Part shown: positions 44,315 to 53,792 of the stretch, piece by piece
How positions within the stretch are numbered: position 1 is the first letter of the stretch
Layout: each line of letters opens with the position of its first letter
Source of the DNA: Bin34 sp965219935
Lineage (GTDB): Bacteria; Chloroflexota; Anaerolineae; Caldilineales; Caldilineaceae
Reading direction: 5' to 3'
NCBI GenBank assembly: GCA_965219935.1
Contig: CBDCOU010000003.1
Location: 2,108,001 to 2,172,000 of the forward strand
Length of the DNA: 64,000 nucleotides
Position numbers and translations under genes: made by a program
Notes under the pieces: generated by a model
Told to the model about the DNA's origin: nothing
Database searches by the model: none
Seen by the model: only the letters and a program-made list of their open reading frames with translations

Positions 44315-45505
44315 ATGGCAACAGCCGTACGGGAAGCAACGCGGACGGTCCCCAACGGGCGCGTGGAGAAGCTGTCGGCAACATGGGACTGGCGCGTGCC
44401 GGCTTGGCGCGGCGACACCGATGCGGCCACGGCGCGCGCGGCCCGGGAACGGCGGACGGCTTGGCACCGGGACCATCCTGCGGCCTGGCGCGCGCAACTG
44501 GAACGGCTGGCCCACTTCGAACCGGCCTACCGGTACGACCCCGCCCACGAATACACGGCCGACTGGACCACCGATCCCGACTACGGTGCCGACGGCGTGC
44601 ATCGCCTGGACTACGACGAGAACGGCTTTGTGAGCACGCCACACCACCGACACACGCCCGTTCTGATGGCCCTGCTCCTGGTACTCCGCGAAATTCTCGG
44701 CAACCGCGTGGAGCACGAGGCCGAACTCCACTTCCCCGCACGGGCCTCCAGACAGAGCCAGGTGTTGCCGGACCTGATGGTGCTGCCGCCGGCGTGCGAG
44801 CTGCCGGCGGAGACGGAGCGGGGCAAGGAGGGCCGCATCGTGCGGCTCGACGAGGGCCATCCCCTGCCGGAACTGGTGGCCGAGATCGTGTCGCCCACCT
44901 CCGAGGTCCGAGACCTGGAAGACAAGCTGACACTGTACGCGGCCCTGGGCATTGCCGAGTACTTGACCTGTCATCCCGGAGACCTGCCCGACCCCGATGC
45001 GAACGACCCCGGTGCGCCCGCGGAACTCCGGCTCTTCCAGCTGCAACCGGACAGGACGTACCGGCAGGCGGCAGACGCCGCGACCTGCTTCAGCCGCGTG
45101 TGCGGCACACAGGTGCGCCTGTGGCAACCGGATGTGCGGAGGATGGCGCGTTTCCAATGGTGGGACGAGGACCTGCGCCGCTGGCGCGACCTCGCGGCCG
45201 ACGCCGAGCACGCGCGGGAAGCCGAACTGCGGAAAATCCGGACGGAAAGCCTCAAGGAAGGCGAAGCCCGCGGTGAAACGAAGATGGCTGTCGCCGCACT
45301 GCACAGCCTCCTGCCCGAACTGCCCACACAGAATCGCGCCCAAGTTGCCGCCCACTGGCGCAGGCATGGTCCGCCGGTGGACGCGGTGGACCGTATCCTG
45401 GCAGTACAGGAAACACCGCACGCGTGGCGATCCCTGCTGCTGCCGGACACACCCGTTGAGCCCGAAGACAACGGACCGCTAAACCAAGAGGCCAAGACCC
45501 AATGA
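44315..45505 (+). CDS. Uma2-family (PD-(D/E)XK) nuclease-like protein
   Basis: 396 residues, twice the length of a minimal Uma2 protein. The core has HRHTPVLMALLLVLREILGN, QVLPDLMVLPP (catalytic Asp), and LPELVAEIVSPTSEVRDLED with KLTLYAALGIAEYL (Glu and Lys). The N-terminal ~120 residues are Trp/His-rich and the C-terminal ~100 residues form a charged helical tail (LRKIRTESLKEGEARGE). GGGGG precedes ATG 44315. Uma2 proteins are abundant in cyanobacteria and Chloroflexota with unproven function. High GC, intact. Confidence 0.88.
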   Translation: MATAVREATRTVPNGRVEKLSATWDWRVPAWRGDTDAATARAARERRTAWHRDHPAAWRAQLERLAHFEPAYRYDPAHEYTADWTTDPDYGADGVHRLDYDENGFVSTPHHRHTPVLMALLLVLREILGNRVEHEAELHFPARASRQSQVLPDLMVLPPACELPAETERGKEGRIVRLDEGHPLPELVAEIVSPTSEVRDLEDKLTLYAALGIAEYLTCHPGDLPDPDANDPGAPAELRLFQLQPDRTYRQAADAATCFSRVCGTQVRLWQPDVRRMARFQWWDEDLRRWRDLAADAEHAREAELRKIRTESLKEGEARGETKMAVAALHSLLPELPTQNRAQVAAHWRRHGPPVDAVDRILAVQETPHAWRSLLLPDTPVEPEDNGPLNQEAKTQ

Positions 45506-45795
45506 ATCGCCCTGTAGTCTGCCCGCATTGTCGTCTGTACTCTTCCGAGCGCCCTCACATGGACCCGTTTGCAGCGACCCCGCGGCTCCAAATCGGCCAG
45601 TCCGTGATTGCTCTCCGCAATACCTACGTGTGTCGGACCGGAGAGATCGGAACAGTGCTGGAGGAGCACATGGTCGGCGACCGCCCCGACTAGCTCATTC
45701 GGTTCGCCCGGGGCGGCCTGGACGGCTGGAACCCGTGCGAGGTCGGGCTGTGGCTGCAGCCAAGTCCGGTGGGTACAGAACCTCCAGGCCTGTAA
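45502..45795 (+). pseudogene. Hypothetical protein with internal TAG
   Basis: Overlaps the Uma2 stop. IGQSVIALRNTYVCRTGEIG, TVLEEHMVGDRPD, then TAG (45691-45693, probably from TGG), then LIRFARGGLDGWNPCEVGLW to TAA 45793. A beta-rich KOW-like strand pattern is suggested. One nonsense change breaks it. Confidence 0.4.
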
Positions 45796-46112
45796 CCTCC
45801 AGTCGTTCACGGTGGACAGGTCGTCCGTCGCATGCATGGAGACCCGCAAAATATCCGCGATGCCGGCGTGAGGTCGGCACAATGCGAACCAAGTGGGCTG
45901 TTCGACGCGATCATGACAGATTGTGCTGATTGGTATGGCTCCTGGAAACCGGCTGATTAACGCAAACCCACGACCAGGCCCTTCTCCCCATTCCAAGGAC
46001 CTGGAACCAACATCAACGAAATTGAAACAGCTCCGTGCACACCAGACTCCTACATCAATTCGTACAGATCCCAGTAGAACAGGATGGTCAAAACAACAGG
46101 TTGGAATAGCGT
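45796..46112. other. Intergenic stretch with a solo IS terminal repeat
   Basis: No gene seen. ACCAACATCAACGAAATTGA (46006-46025, continuing to 46030) matches the terminal repeat of the unassigned IS found at 13501, 24200, 25260 and 27746, without any attached IS body. Confidence 0.55.
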
Positions 46113-46364
46113 ATGCGTGAGATTGGATCCACTGAAGCCAAGGCACGGCTGCCTAAACTTCTGTAGGCAGTGGAACAGGGAGAGACCGTTGCCATCACCC
46201 GGAACGGCAAGCGAGTTGCACATTTGGTTTCCGCATGTGCAGAAGATCACGCCAACCGCGAAAGGGCGTTGGTACGGTTCCGGCAACTCCGCGCCGGCTG
46301 GAAACCCGTTAACTTCCTCACCGCAGAGATACTCGCCTCGCGCCATGAGGGTCATCGCCTGTAA
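46113..46364 (+). pseudogene. Phd-type antitoxin with nonsense codon
   Basis: MREIGSTEAKARLPKLL, TAG (46164-46166), AVEQGETVAITRNGKRVAHL: a standard Phd/YefM antitoxin except for the stop at codon 18. The C-terminal NRERALVRFRQLRAG segment is the usual toxin-binding helix. Confidence 0.85.
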
Positions 46365-46372
46365 GCGGACTG

Positions 46373-46606
46373 GTGGTTGATGCGTCGGTGGTAGTAGTGT
46401 GGTTCTTCGCCGACAAAGACGAGCCGCGTGAGGACAGGATACTGAACCAACTCGAAGAAATGATACGATCAGACAACCTACTGGTCATGTGTTACACTGA
46501 AAGGTACATCCGCCCCTTGGCAGTAGGCTGGGTTCACTTCATCCCGAACTTGGTTGATCCCGGGGGCTTTTGGGTTCTGCCTCATGACAAAAGTATCACA
46601 TCATGA
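46373..46606 (+). pseudogene. Truncated VapC (PIN) toxin
   Basis: VVDASVVVVWFFADKDEPRE is a PIN N-terminus (first Asp). After ~35 residues homology stops and the frame ends in unrelated sequence. Partner of the broken Phd gene. Confidence 0.75.
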
Positions 46607-46615
46607 AACAGCACC

Positions 46616-46948
46616 ATGAACACAACACAGATTCTTGAACTTCTGAAAGTACATTTACGAATTTCCGTTGCAAATAGCTTTCTTGACGCTGGTAAAGAAA
46701 TCCTGAAAAATTCCAACAACAACCCGCCAGACCAAGAAGCTATTATCCGTCTTGGCCACCGTGCGTATGAAGCATGTAAAAAAATACACGCCATTGACGA
46801 CATGCTTATACTAAATAATAAAAGCCGGTACAATCAAAGCATTTCCCTTGACACTGAAACATTAATTGCCGCTCTGGATAATGAAACCAATACTATTGAT
46901 CCCAATCGACTACTGAATAAAATTCAGCTTGCAAACGATGATGATTGA
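46616..46948 (+). CDS. AT-rich helical hypothetical protein
   Basis: 110 residues, mostly helix: ILELLKVHLRISVANSFLDA, EAIIRLGHRAYEACKKIHAI, ETLIAALDNETNTIDPNRLL. Asn-rich and of low GC, unlike the flanks. No ribosome site of note and no recognised family. Confidence 0.5.
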   Translation: MNTTQILELLKVHLRISVANSFLDAGKEILKNSNNNPPDQEAIIRLGHRAYEACKKIHAIDDMLILNNKSRYNQSISLDTETLIAALDNETNTIDPNRLLNKIQLANDDD

Positions 46949-47329
46949 TACCATCACTACAGTATGGCATTGGGAGACATGATCTCCGGGTAGGTAAGGT
47001 TTATCAATTGTCTGAATACATTAGACAACGCAAAGGAATACTGCCCATGAATGAAAACCACTTCCTACAAGGTGTCGTAAATCAAAACAGTAAACGTCCT
47101 ACCTTGAAAGCCATGCCCCCCCCAATGCCATGCCATACACATGGCTCCTCATCTCCCCACCCTCCTTGACCCAGGTTATGGCTTCCCCTGAACTTCGGTG
47201 CCACCATCTCCTCGGCGGATGTGGCTCTCCAGATTTGCTCAAGTTTGATGTTGGAGGTCCCTATGGTTTCGTTCCGGTACGGACACCTGTCCCTCTATCG
47301 GAGTATCTGTTGACAGAGACCTGCCCGAC
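46949..47329. other. Intergenic region upstream of exporter cassette
   Basis: 381 bases, no supported gene. Should hold the exporter promoter; composition changes from AT-rich to GC-rich near 47100. Confidence 0.4.
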
Positions 47330-49510
47330 GTGACTCTCCCCGATTCGATTGCAAAGCTCTTGGCCGGACAGTTGCCCGGTTACCGGATCGCCGCGTCCTT
47401 TCGGGCTGACATCGGCAGGGACGAACATTTCACGGACCAATGGGTCGTCGCCGGAAACACGGGGCTTGTTCTCGTTGAGGACGACACCGTAGAGCTTCTA
47501 CCCTGGCCGGAGTTGGACGCGATCACCTGCCACCGTTACGTCGGCGGCGGCAGCATGACATCCGGTACCGGCACAGACACCCGACGGCTTGCCCGTTTCT
47601 CAGCCGCCCGGATGGCGGACGCCCAGAACTTCGCGCGGGCCGCCAACCAAATCCGCGCAGGCGTGTCGCCGGCGACTTTCGACGACCGGCCCGAAACCCC
47701 ACCAGATGTCCGGGCTACGGACAACCAGTCGGCCTCCGACGATCCACCGTCCGGCAACATCCTGAGCCGCCTGTTCCAATTGATGCCGGAGAGCAAGTGG
47801 TGGCGTCTACCCATCGTCGCGCTGGCATTGGCCGGCGGCGGCATCGCAGCGGTCGCGTCGCCCTATCTGGCCGGCCAATTCCTCTTTGACGAGGTCTTGG
47901 CTCCGGATGGTCTGCACACAGGCCGGCTGGGTTTGGCCATCGGCCTGATTCTGCTGGCCCGGTTGGCCGAGGCTGCCTTGCGCACCCTATGGGGATTGAC
48001 CAACGCGTCCCTCATCCACGACTTGGAGATCCGGCTCAAGCGCACCGCCTTCGCGGCCATCCAGCACCTGCCCATGCGGTTCTTCTCCGACCGGCACACG
48101 GGAGAACTGATGACCCGTCTGGAGCAGGACGCCTCGGACATCGCCCTGCTGTTTCACATCATCCTGCCCTCCGCCATCCACGGGGGCGTGTTCCTGGCCG
48201 GCTCCCTGATTGCCATGGTGGCTTTGGACTGGCAACTAGCTCTGGCTGTCCTTCTGCCCTTCCCAATCCTGTTTGTGGTGTTCCGCCGGATTTTTCCCGA
48301 AGTCGACTCGCTCTATGAGCGCATGTTCCGCGCGGAGGCCGATCTGCGCTCGGTCACCAGCGACTCTCTGACCGGGATCCGCGTCGTGCGCGCCTTTGGC
48401 CGGCAACGCCGCGAAATGGCCCGGTTTGCCCAGCCCAACCGAACCGCGGCCAGATTGGGTTTCCGGGCGGACGCCATGATGGGAACCATCCGGCCGCCCC
48501 TGGAGTTGGTTACGGAACTGGTCCTGGTCGGCGTCTGGGCTGCCGGTGCCTGGATGATTGCGCGCGAACAGGTAACGCTGGGACTGCTCATCACCTTCGC
48601 CGGATACCTGGGCCGGTTCTTCCACCCGGTGGGCGAACTCGTGGGAATGATTCAGGATTGGGCCCAGGTGTCCACCGCAGCCCGTCGGCTGCTCCAGCTC
48701 ATCGATTCAGGTGCCTCCGCGTACCAATCCCAAGGCACGGCTTCTGCAACCCGGTTGCAGGGACACATCATCCTGGAACAGGTGGGCTTCGCCTATGAAC
48801 CCGGCCAACCGGTCCTCCGGAACGTGAACCTGACGGTCGGGCCGGGGGAAACCGTGGGCCTGGCAGGCCCGACCGGCGCCGGCAAGTCCACCGTGCTGAA
48901 CCTAATCGCCGGTCTCTACACGGCGGACGAGGGCCGGATCCTGCTGGACGATGTGGACTTGTGCGACTTTCCTCCTCGCGCACTCGCGGGTCGGATTGGA
49001 GTCGTTCTGCAGGAGACCCACCTGTTCCTGGGCAGCGTGGCGGACAACATTGCCTATGCCCGTCCGGAGGCCGACCGCGAGGACATTGTGGCGGCTGCCA
49101 AGGCAGCCAATGCCCACGACTTCATCGTTGAGCTTCCGGACGGCTATGAAACGCAACTGGGACCGGGAGGACACAACCTGTCGGGTGGCCAGCGGCAGCG
49201 GTTGGCAATCGCCCGCGCCCTGCTGTTGGATCCTCCGATCCTGCTCATGGACGAGGCCACGGCAAACGTGGACTCGGATACGGAACAACAAATCCAGCAG
49301 GCAATTGAACGTGTCGCGCACGGCCGCACCGTGGTGGTGATAGCCCATCGCCTGTCTACCTTGCGCACGGCCGACCGTCTCTACTTCATGGAAGACGGAA
49401 GGGTGGTGGAGAGCGGCACGCACGAAGAACTCATGGATGGTGGCGGCAGCTATCGTCGGCTGGTGGAACGCCAACGGGCCGCCCTGGAGACCATTGGCGT
49501 CGGGGAGTGA
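47330..49510 (+). CDS. ABC exporter half-transporter 1 of DUF1854 cassette
   Basis: 726 residues from a GTG start. The N-terminal ~150 residues are a PH-like region unusual for ABC exporters (DEHFTDQWVVAGNTGLVLVE). Six membrane helices follow (~160-440). Nucleotide-binding domain: Walker A GPTGAGKST (513-521), signature LSGGQ (617-621), Walker B ILLMDE (637-642), H-loop VIAHRLSTL. It probably dimerises with the third gene. The pair with DUF1854 matches NCBI-style 'cyanophycin metabolism-associated' cassettes; substrate unknown. Confidence 0.93.
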   Translation: MTLPDSIAKLLAGQLPGYRIAASFRADIGRDEHFTDQWVVAGNTGLVLVEDDTVELLPWPELDAITCHRYVGGGSMTSGTGTDTRRLARFSAARMADAQNFARAANQIRAGVSPATFDDRPETPPDVRATDNQSASDDPPSGNILSRLFQLMPESKWWRLPIVALALAGGGIAAVASPYLAGQFLFDEVLAPDGLHTGRLGLAIGLILLARLAEAALRTLWGLTNASLIHDLEIRLKRTAFAAIQHLPMRFFSDRHTGELMTRLEQDASDIALLFHIILPSAIHGGVFLAGSLIAMVALDWQLALAVLLPFPILFVVFRRIFPEVDSLYERMFRAEADLRSVTSDSLTGIRVVRAFGRQRREMARFAQPNRTAARLGFRADAMMGTIRPPLELVTELVLVGVWAAGAWMIAREQVTLGLLITFAGYLGRFFHPVGELVGMIQDWAQVSTAARRLLQLIDSGASAYQSQGTASATRLQGHIILEQVGFAYEPGQPVLRNVNLTVGPGETVGLAGPTGAGKSTVLNLIAGLYTADEGRILLDDVDLCDFPPRALAGRIGVVLQETHLFLGSVADNIAYARPEADREDIVAAAKAANAHDFIVELPDGYETQLGPGGHNLSGGQRQRLAIARALLLDPPILLMDEATANVDSDTEQQIQQAIERVAHGRTVVVIAHRLSTLRTADRLYFMEDGRVVESGTHEELMDGGGSYRRLVERQRAALETIGVGE

Positions 49511-49515
49511 ACCGC

Positions 49516-50055
49516 ATGTCCACACACGACAGAAGCAAACCCTCACAGGAAAGGGAACAGGGATTGGCACCGCCTGCCACGGTTCCGCCGCATGATTTCC
49601 GGTGCGAACGCACACCCGGAGGCCTGGTGCGCGCGGTGCTCGGGGACGGCATTGCCATCGAACCCGCCGAATTCCACCGGACCTTTCCCTTCTCCGCACC
49701 CGACGAGTTCATTTCCATCCGGGATGCCGAGGGAGTCGAACACGGTCTGCTGGCAGACCTCGCGGACTTCCCCACCGAAACCGCGGAACTAATCCGCCAG
49801 GAACTTCGGAGGCGCTACTTCGCCCCGCACATCACCCGTATCGAAACACTGACGGAAAAGTTCGGCCGGTCGCACTGGACGGTCCAAACCGACGCCGGTC
49901 CGACAAGCTTTGAGGTCCAGAACGAACACGCCAACCTCCGGGACCTGCCGAACGGCATGCTTCTCCTTATTGACATCCATGGCAACCGCTACCTTCTGCC
50001 GCCCCGGGCCGAGCTCGATGGTCGCGTCCGCCGCCAACTGGAAGCGATGTTCTGA
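49516..50055 (+). CDS. DUF1854 protein
   Basis: 179 residues. DEFISIRDAEGVEHGLLADL, AELIRQELRRRYFAPHITRI and LRDLPNGMLLLIDIHGNRYL are the DUF1854 blocks. ATG 49516 with GGGGAG upstream. Lies between and nearly touches the two ABC genes, so the three are one unit. It has no membrane segment; a regulatory or adaptor role is inferred. Confidence 0.92.
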   Translation: MSTHDRSKPSQEREQGLAPPATVPPHDFRCERTPGGLVRAVLGDGIAIEPAEFHRTFPFSAPDEFISIRDAEGVEHGLLADLADFPTETAELIRQELRRRYFAPHITRIETLTEKFGRSHWTVQTDAGPTSFEVQNEHANLRDLPNGMLLLIDIHGNRYLLPPRAELDGRVRRQLEAMF

Positions 50056-50060
50056 GTCCC

Positions 50061-52265
50061 ATGGACACCGTCCGCGACTGTCCCGCCGACGTTCTGCACG
50101 CGATTGCCGCCAAGGCGTCCGAAGGCAATCCCCTGTCCTGGGCCGCCGCCGACCTGACGGCCTCCGGCCATTACCAGGACGGTTGGCTGGTTGCCACGCC
50201 CACGGCCGTACACCTGGTCGTTGACGGTCGGCTGACCGACACGGTGGAGCGAACCGACGCGGTCCGGTTTGAAGCACGCGTCATGACCGGTTCCGGGGTG
50301 TTCCTCGTGACCGGGTCTCAAGAAAGCCGGGCGCTGGCCTGGTTCAGCCGCGGCCATGCCCCGGATCACCAGCGGCTGGCCGCCGTCCTGGGAGCAGGTC
50401 CGCCACCATCTCCACGCGAACAGTCCGCTGCCGCCGACGGTCTGCTCCCGGTGCAAAGGGGCGGCTTCGCCAGGGATTGGGTGGCCGAACCCCTGCGGAA
50501 TCCGCGGGCCACCCTGGGCCGCCTGCTGAAGTTTCTGCAACCCCATTCCGGATCGCTCGCGCTGGCACTCGGTCTGTTCATAGTCGCCAACCTGCTTACG
50601 CTGCTGATCCCCCAGCTCATGCGGATCCTGATCGACGACTGGCTGGTGCCCCGCACCATCGAACCGGCACCGGTGCTCGGATTGTTGGGAGCCATGGCCG
50701 GCACGTACATCCTGCATGCCCTGGTGACGATTGGGCGCAACCGCACCGTCGCCCGCCTGAGCGCCGATTTGATCCACGACCTCAGGCAGGCGGTGTTTGC
50801 TTCCCTGCAGCGGATGCCGTTGCGCTACATCGCGGACAAGCCGCCGGGAGACGTGCTCAACCGCGTAGCCGTCGACACCGCCAACCTTAGGCAGTTCCTG
50901 CAGCGCTGGGGTACGGACGGCGTCAGCCAGATTGGCCTGTTCGTGCTTCTCTGCGCCATCACGTTCAGCCAGGACTGGCGGCTGGCCCTCCTCACGGTGT
51001 CTACGATGCCGTTGGCAATTCTAATGGCGATGACCGTATGGCGCATCGCCCGTTGGATGGAACGCACCCACCACCGCCTGCACGACCGCATTGGCTCGCT
51101 CGTCCACGACACGCTGGCCGGCATTCGCGTGGTGAAGGCATTCCGGCAGGAACCTGCGGAAGTTGCCCGGTACCGACACTGGACTGCCCGCAAGTACGTC
51201 GTCGACGTGCGCAACCAGAAGATATGGCGCACGATGGGACCGGCGATTGACTTCGGGCTGCGCCTGGGAGAACTGCTCGTGCTGCTGGCAGGTGGCGCAC
51301 TCGTCCTTGCCGGGGAACTGCAACCAGGGGAACTGGTGCAGTTCGCCGCCTACGTGGTCCTGTTGGTCGAACCCATGACCTGGATGGGCCAGGTTCCACA
51401 GCGGCTGGTCGAGGCCCTGACCTCGGCGGAGCGGATTTTCGAAGCCATGGACCAGAAGGACGACCTGCCGGTGTCCCCGAACCCCGAGCGGCCCGATGTA
51501 CAGGGCGGAGTGAGCTTTGAAGGGGTTGGCTTCGCCTACCGGCCGGGGGAACCGGTACTGGACGGCTTTACCTTGGACATTGCACCGGGAGAGATGATTG
51601 GACTGGTGGGAGCTTCGGGTGCGGGCAAGTCCACCGTTGCCAACCTCCTGCTCCGCCTGTACGACGTGTCTACCGGACGCATCACGTTGGACGGGGTGGA
51701 TCTGCGGGAGTTGGATCCGGAAGTTCACCGGCGGCACATGGGAGTGGTGCTCCAGGATCCGTTCCTGTTCTCCGGCACCATTGCCGAGAACATCGGCTAC
51801 GCCCTGACCGAAGCCTCCAGAGCCGACATCGTGGCGGCGGCCGGCATTGCCCAGGCCCATGACTTCATCACGGCATTCCCGGACGGTTACGACACGCTTG
51901 TCGGCGAGCGCGGGCAGCGCCTGTCCGGTGGTGAACGCCAGCGGATCTCCATCGCGCGGGCGGTTCTGCACAATCCGCGCATCCTGATCCTCGATGAGGC
52001 CACCTCCGCCCTGGATCTTGAGACGGAGGCCCGTATCCACGCGGCGTTGGCCACCCTCACCGAAGGTCGCACTGTGATTGCCATCGCCCATCGGCTGGCC
52101 ACGCTCAGCCGGGCCGACAGGCTGGTGGTTCTGGACCGCGGCCGCATCCTGGAAACCGGCACGCATCGGGAGCTGCTGGAGGCCCAAGGCCGGTATTGGG
52201 CCATGGTGCAGGCACAGCGGGTACTGTCCGAATCCCGGATGCTCAGCGCAGTTCCGAACGGCTAA
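50061..52265 (+). CDS. ABC exporter half-transporter 2 of DUF1854 cassette
   Basis: 734 residues. N-terminal PH-like region as in partner 1 (HYQDGWLVATPTAVHLVVDG). Six membrane helices (~165-440). Walker A GASGAGKST (517-525), signature LSGGE (621-625), Walker B ILILDE (641-646), switch IAHRLATL. Both catalytic Glu are present in the two subunits, so both sites could hydrolyse ATP. Starts six bases after DUF1854. A copy of its last ~200 bases is embedded at 56914-57130. Confidence 0.94.
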   Translation: MDTVRDCPADVLHAIAAKASEGNPLSWAAADLTASGHYQDGWLVATPTAVHLVVDGRLTDTVERTDAVRFEARVMTGSGVFLVTGSQESRALAWFSRGHAPDHQRLAAVLGAGPPPSPREQSAAADGLLPVQRGGFARDWVAEPLRNPRATLGRLLKFLQPHSGSLALALGLFIVANLLTLLIPQLMRILIDDWLVPRTIEPAPVLGLLGAMAGTYILHALVTIGRNRTVARLSADLIHDLRQAVFASLQRMPLRYIADKPPGDVLNRVAVDTANLRQFLQRWGTDGVSQIGLFVLLCAITFSQDWRLALLTVSTMPLAILMAMTVWRIARWMERTHHRLHDRIGSLVHDTLAGIRVVKAFRQEPAEVARYRHWTARKYVVDVRNQKIWRTMGPAIDFGLRLGELLVLLAGGALVLAGELQPGELVQFAAYVVLLVEPMTWMGQVPQRLVEALTSAERIFEAMDQKDDLPVSPNPERPDVQGGVSFEGVGFAYRPGEPVLDGFTLDIAPGEMIGLVGASGAGKSTVANLLLRLYDVSTGRITLDGVDLRELDPEVHRRHMGVVLQDPFLFSGTIAENIGYALTEASRADIVAAAGIAQAHDFITAFPDGYDTLVGERGQRLSGGERQRISIARAVLHNPRILILDEATSALDLETEARIHAALATLTEGRTVIAIAHRLATLSRADRLVVLDRGRILETGTHRELLEAQGRYWAMVQAQRVLSESRMLSAVPNG

Positions 52266-52339
52266 GAGTGGTATTTCATACCGCTGACGGTGCCGACATC
52301 AGGTACAAACTTCAGGGCATCTGTCGCGGCCACAACCCC

Positions 52340-52475
52340 GCCGTCCACACCTTCCACACACGTCTGTGCCTGTAGGACACACTCGGGAAGATGGCGCTCG
52401 TGGCAACCATGCACAAGCTGTCCCCCATCCTGAATGCGGGGATCCGCGACCAAGCCCCTCGGCAGCAGAATTCTG
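52340..52475 (+). pseudogene. IS110 transposase C-terminal shard
   Basis: MALVATMHKLSPILNAGIRD and QAPRQQ is the end of an IS110 transposase with substitutions. No other part remains. 52476-52625 shows nothing else. Confidence 0.6.
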
Positions 52476-52625
52476 TGCCTTCGGTCATTGAACCTTGCCA
52501 GCCAACACCGTTACTGAGCAATTGCCTCACAGAACACGGCAACACCGCCGAGTGCCGGCTTTTGGAAACCGATGGTAAGTCGATTGGAATACGATGTTAG
52601 GTCGATTGCACAACGGAAAAGACCC

Positions 52626-53774
52626 ATGCTGTTCACGTATCCCCGCCTTGACGACGAGGAGAGGCGGGTGGAAGAAGCCACAACTCGACTTCGGCACGAC
52701 CTCAGGCATTACATGGAGGCGGAGCCGCGCCGTTGGACAGACCTGCTCGCGCGCATGACCCGGGCTCGCGCGCTGATCGGGTCCAACAGCGTTGAAGGCA
52801 TCAACGTGTCGGATGAGGACGCGATCGCCGCCATCGACGGTGAAGATCCGGCAAGCACCGACCGCGATACGTGGCAAGCCGTAGTTGGCTACCGCGAAGC
52901 GATGAACTACATCCGGCAGCGTCGCCAGAGCCCGTCGTTCGCAATAAGGGAAGACGTGCTGTTGGCCGTGCATTTCATGATCTGCCAGTCTGACTTGACC
53001 GCAGGTCCGGGCCTGTACCGTACAGGCTGGATTGGCGTAAGGGATGCCGGAACCGGCGAGCTCGTGCATGAAGGCGTGGCCCGCGACGAACTGGAGCCCC
53101 GCATCGGTGAGTTGCTTGCATACGTGAATGAGGCGACTGTCGAATCGGTCTTCCTCCGGGCAGCCATGACCCACCTGAACCTCGTCATGCTCCATCCCTT
53201 CAAGGACGGCAACGGACGCACGGCCCGATGCATCCAAACCGCGGTGTTGGCCAGCGATGGAATCATCGAGCCGACATTTTCCTCGATTGAGGAGTACATC
53301 GGACGCAACCAACAGGAGTACTACAACGTGCTGGCAGAGGTTGGCGGAGGCGGATGGCATCCACAGCGCGACGCCAAGCCGTGGGTTCGTTATTGTCTGA
53401 CCGGGCACTATCGACAGGCGCGAACGCTTCTTCGTCGAATGCGAGAGCTTGAACGGGTTTATGCAGAGCTGTCGGCCCTGGTAGAGGCCAAAGGCCTTCC
53501 TGAACGTTCGGCCATGGCACTGCTGCAGGCAGCCTTTGGAAGCAGAGTGCGAAATTCGTCCTATCGGGTAAGTGTGGATATATCCAAGAACCTTGCCGGT
53601 CGCGACCTCAAGGTGCTGGTGGATGCCTCGCTTCTCGTTCCAGAAGGCGAAAAGAGAGGACGTTTCTATGTCGCGTCACAGACTGTGGCTGATATCCGCA
53701 ACGCACTACGCCTTCCCAGGAATATCGACGATCCCTTCGCGGAAGATAGGCAACTTCCAACACAATTGTCCTGA
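52626..53774 (+). CDS. Fic-family AMP-transferase
   Basis: 382 residues. The catalytic loop HPFKDGNGRTAR begins at about residue 190 with His, and the (S/T)xxxE(G/N) inhibitory motif SNSVEGIN is at ~53-60, so it is a self-inhibited class II Fic protein. C-terminal ~110 residues look like a winged helix (LVDASLLVPEGEKRGRFYVA). ATG 52626 was preferred to 52572 because the domain begins soon after and GGAAAAG precedes. It should transfer AMP from ATP to a protein Ser/Thr/Tyr; target unknown. A broken relative is at 15962. Confidence 0.92.
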   Translation: MLFTYPRLDDEERRVEEATTRLRHDLRHYMEAEPRRWTDLLARMTRARALIGSNSVEGINVSDEDAIAAIDGEDPASTDRDTWQAVVGYREAMNYIRQRRQSPSFAIREDVLLAVHFMICQSDLTAGPGLYRTGWIGVRDAGTGELVHEGVARDELEPRIGELLAYVNEATVESVFLRAAMTHLNLVMLHPFKDGNGRTARCIQTAVLASDGIIEPTFSSIEEYIGRNQQEYYNVLAEVGGGGWHPQRDAKPWVRYCLTGHYRQARTLLRRMRELERVYAELSALVEAKGLPERSAMALLQAAFGSRVRNSSYRVSVDISKNLAGRDLKVLVDASLLVPEGEKRGRFYVASQTVADIRNALRLPRNIDDPFAEDRQLPTQLS

Positions 53775-53792
53775 TATAGGCCATCGCCTTTT

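Noticed and set aside
44184..45421. Long minus-strand frames opposite the Uma2 gene
   Set aside because: Antisense shadows of a GC-rich gene; no motif.
39430..46166. Recoded stop codons (TAG/TGA) as an alternative genetic code
   Set aside because: In-frame stops inside frames occur as both TAG (40906, 45691, 46164) and TGA (39430, HEPN copy 2), while intact genes use TAG, TGA and TAA as real stops. Ordinary nonsense decay explains them.
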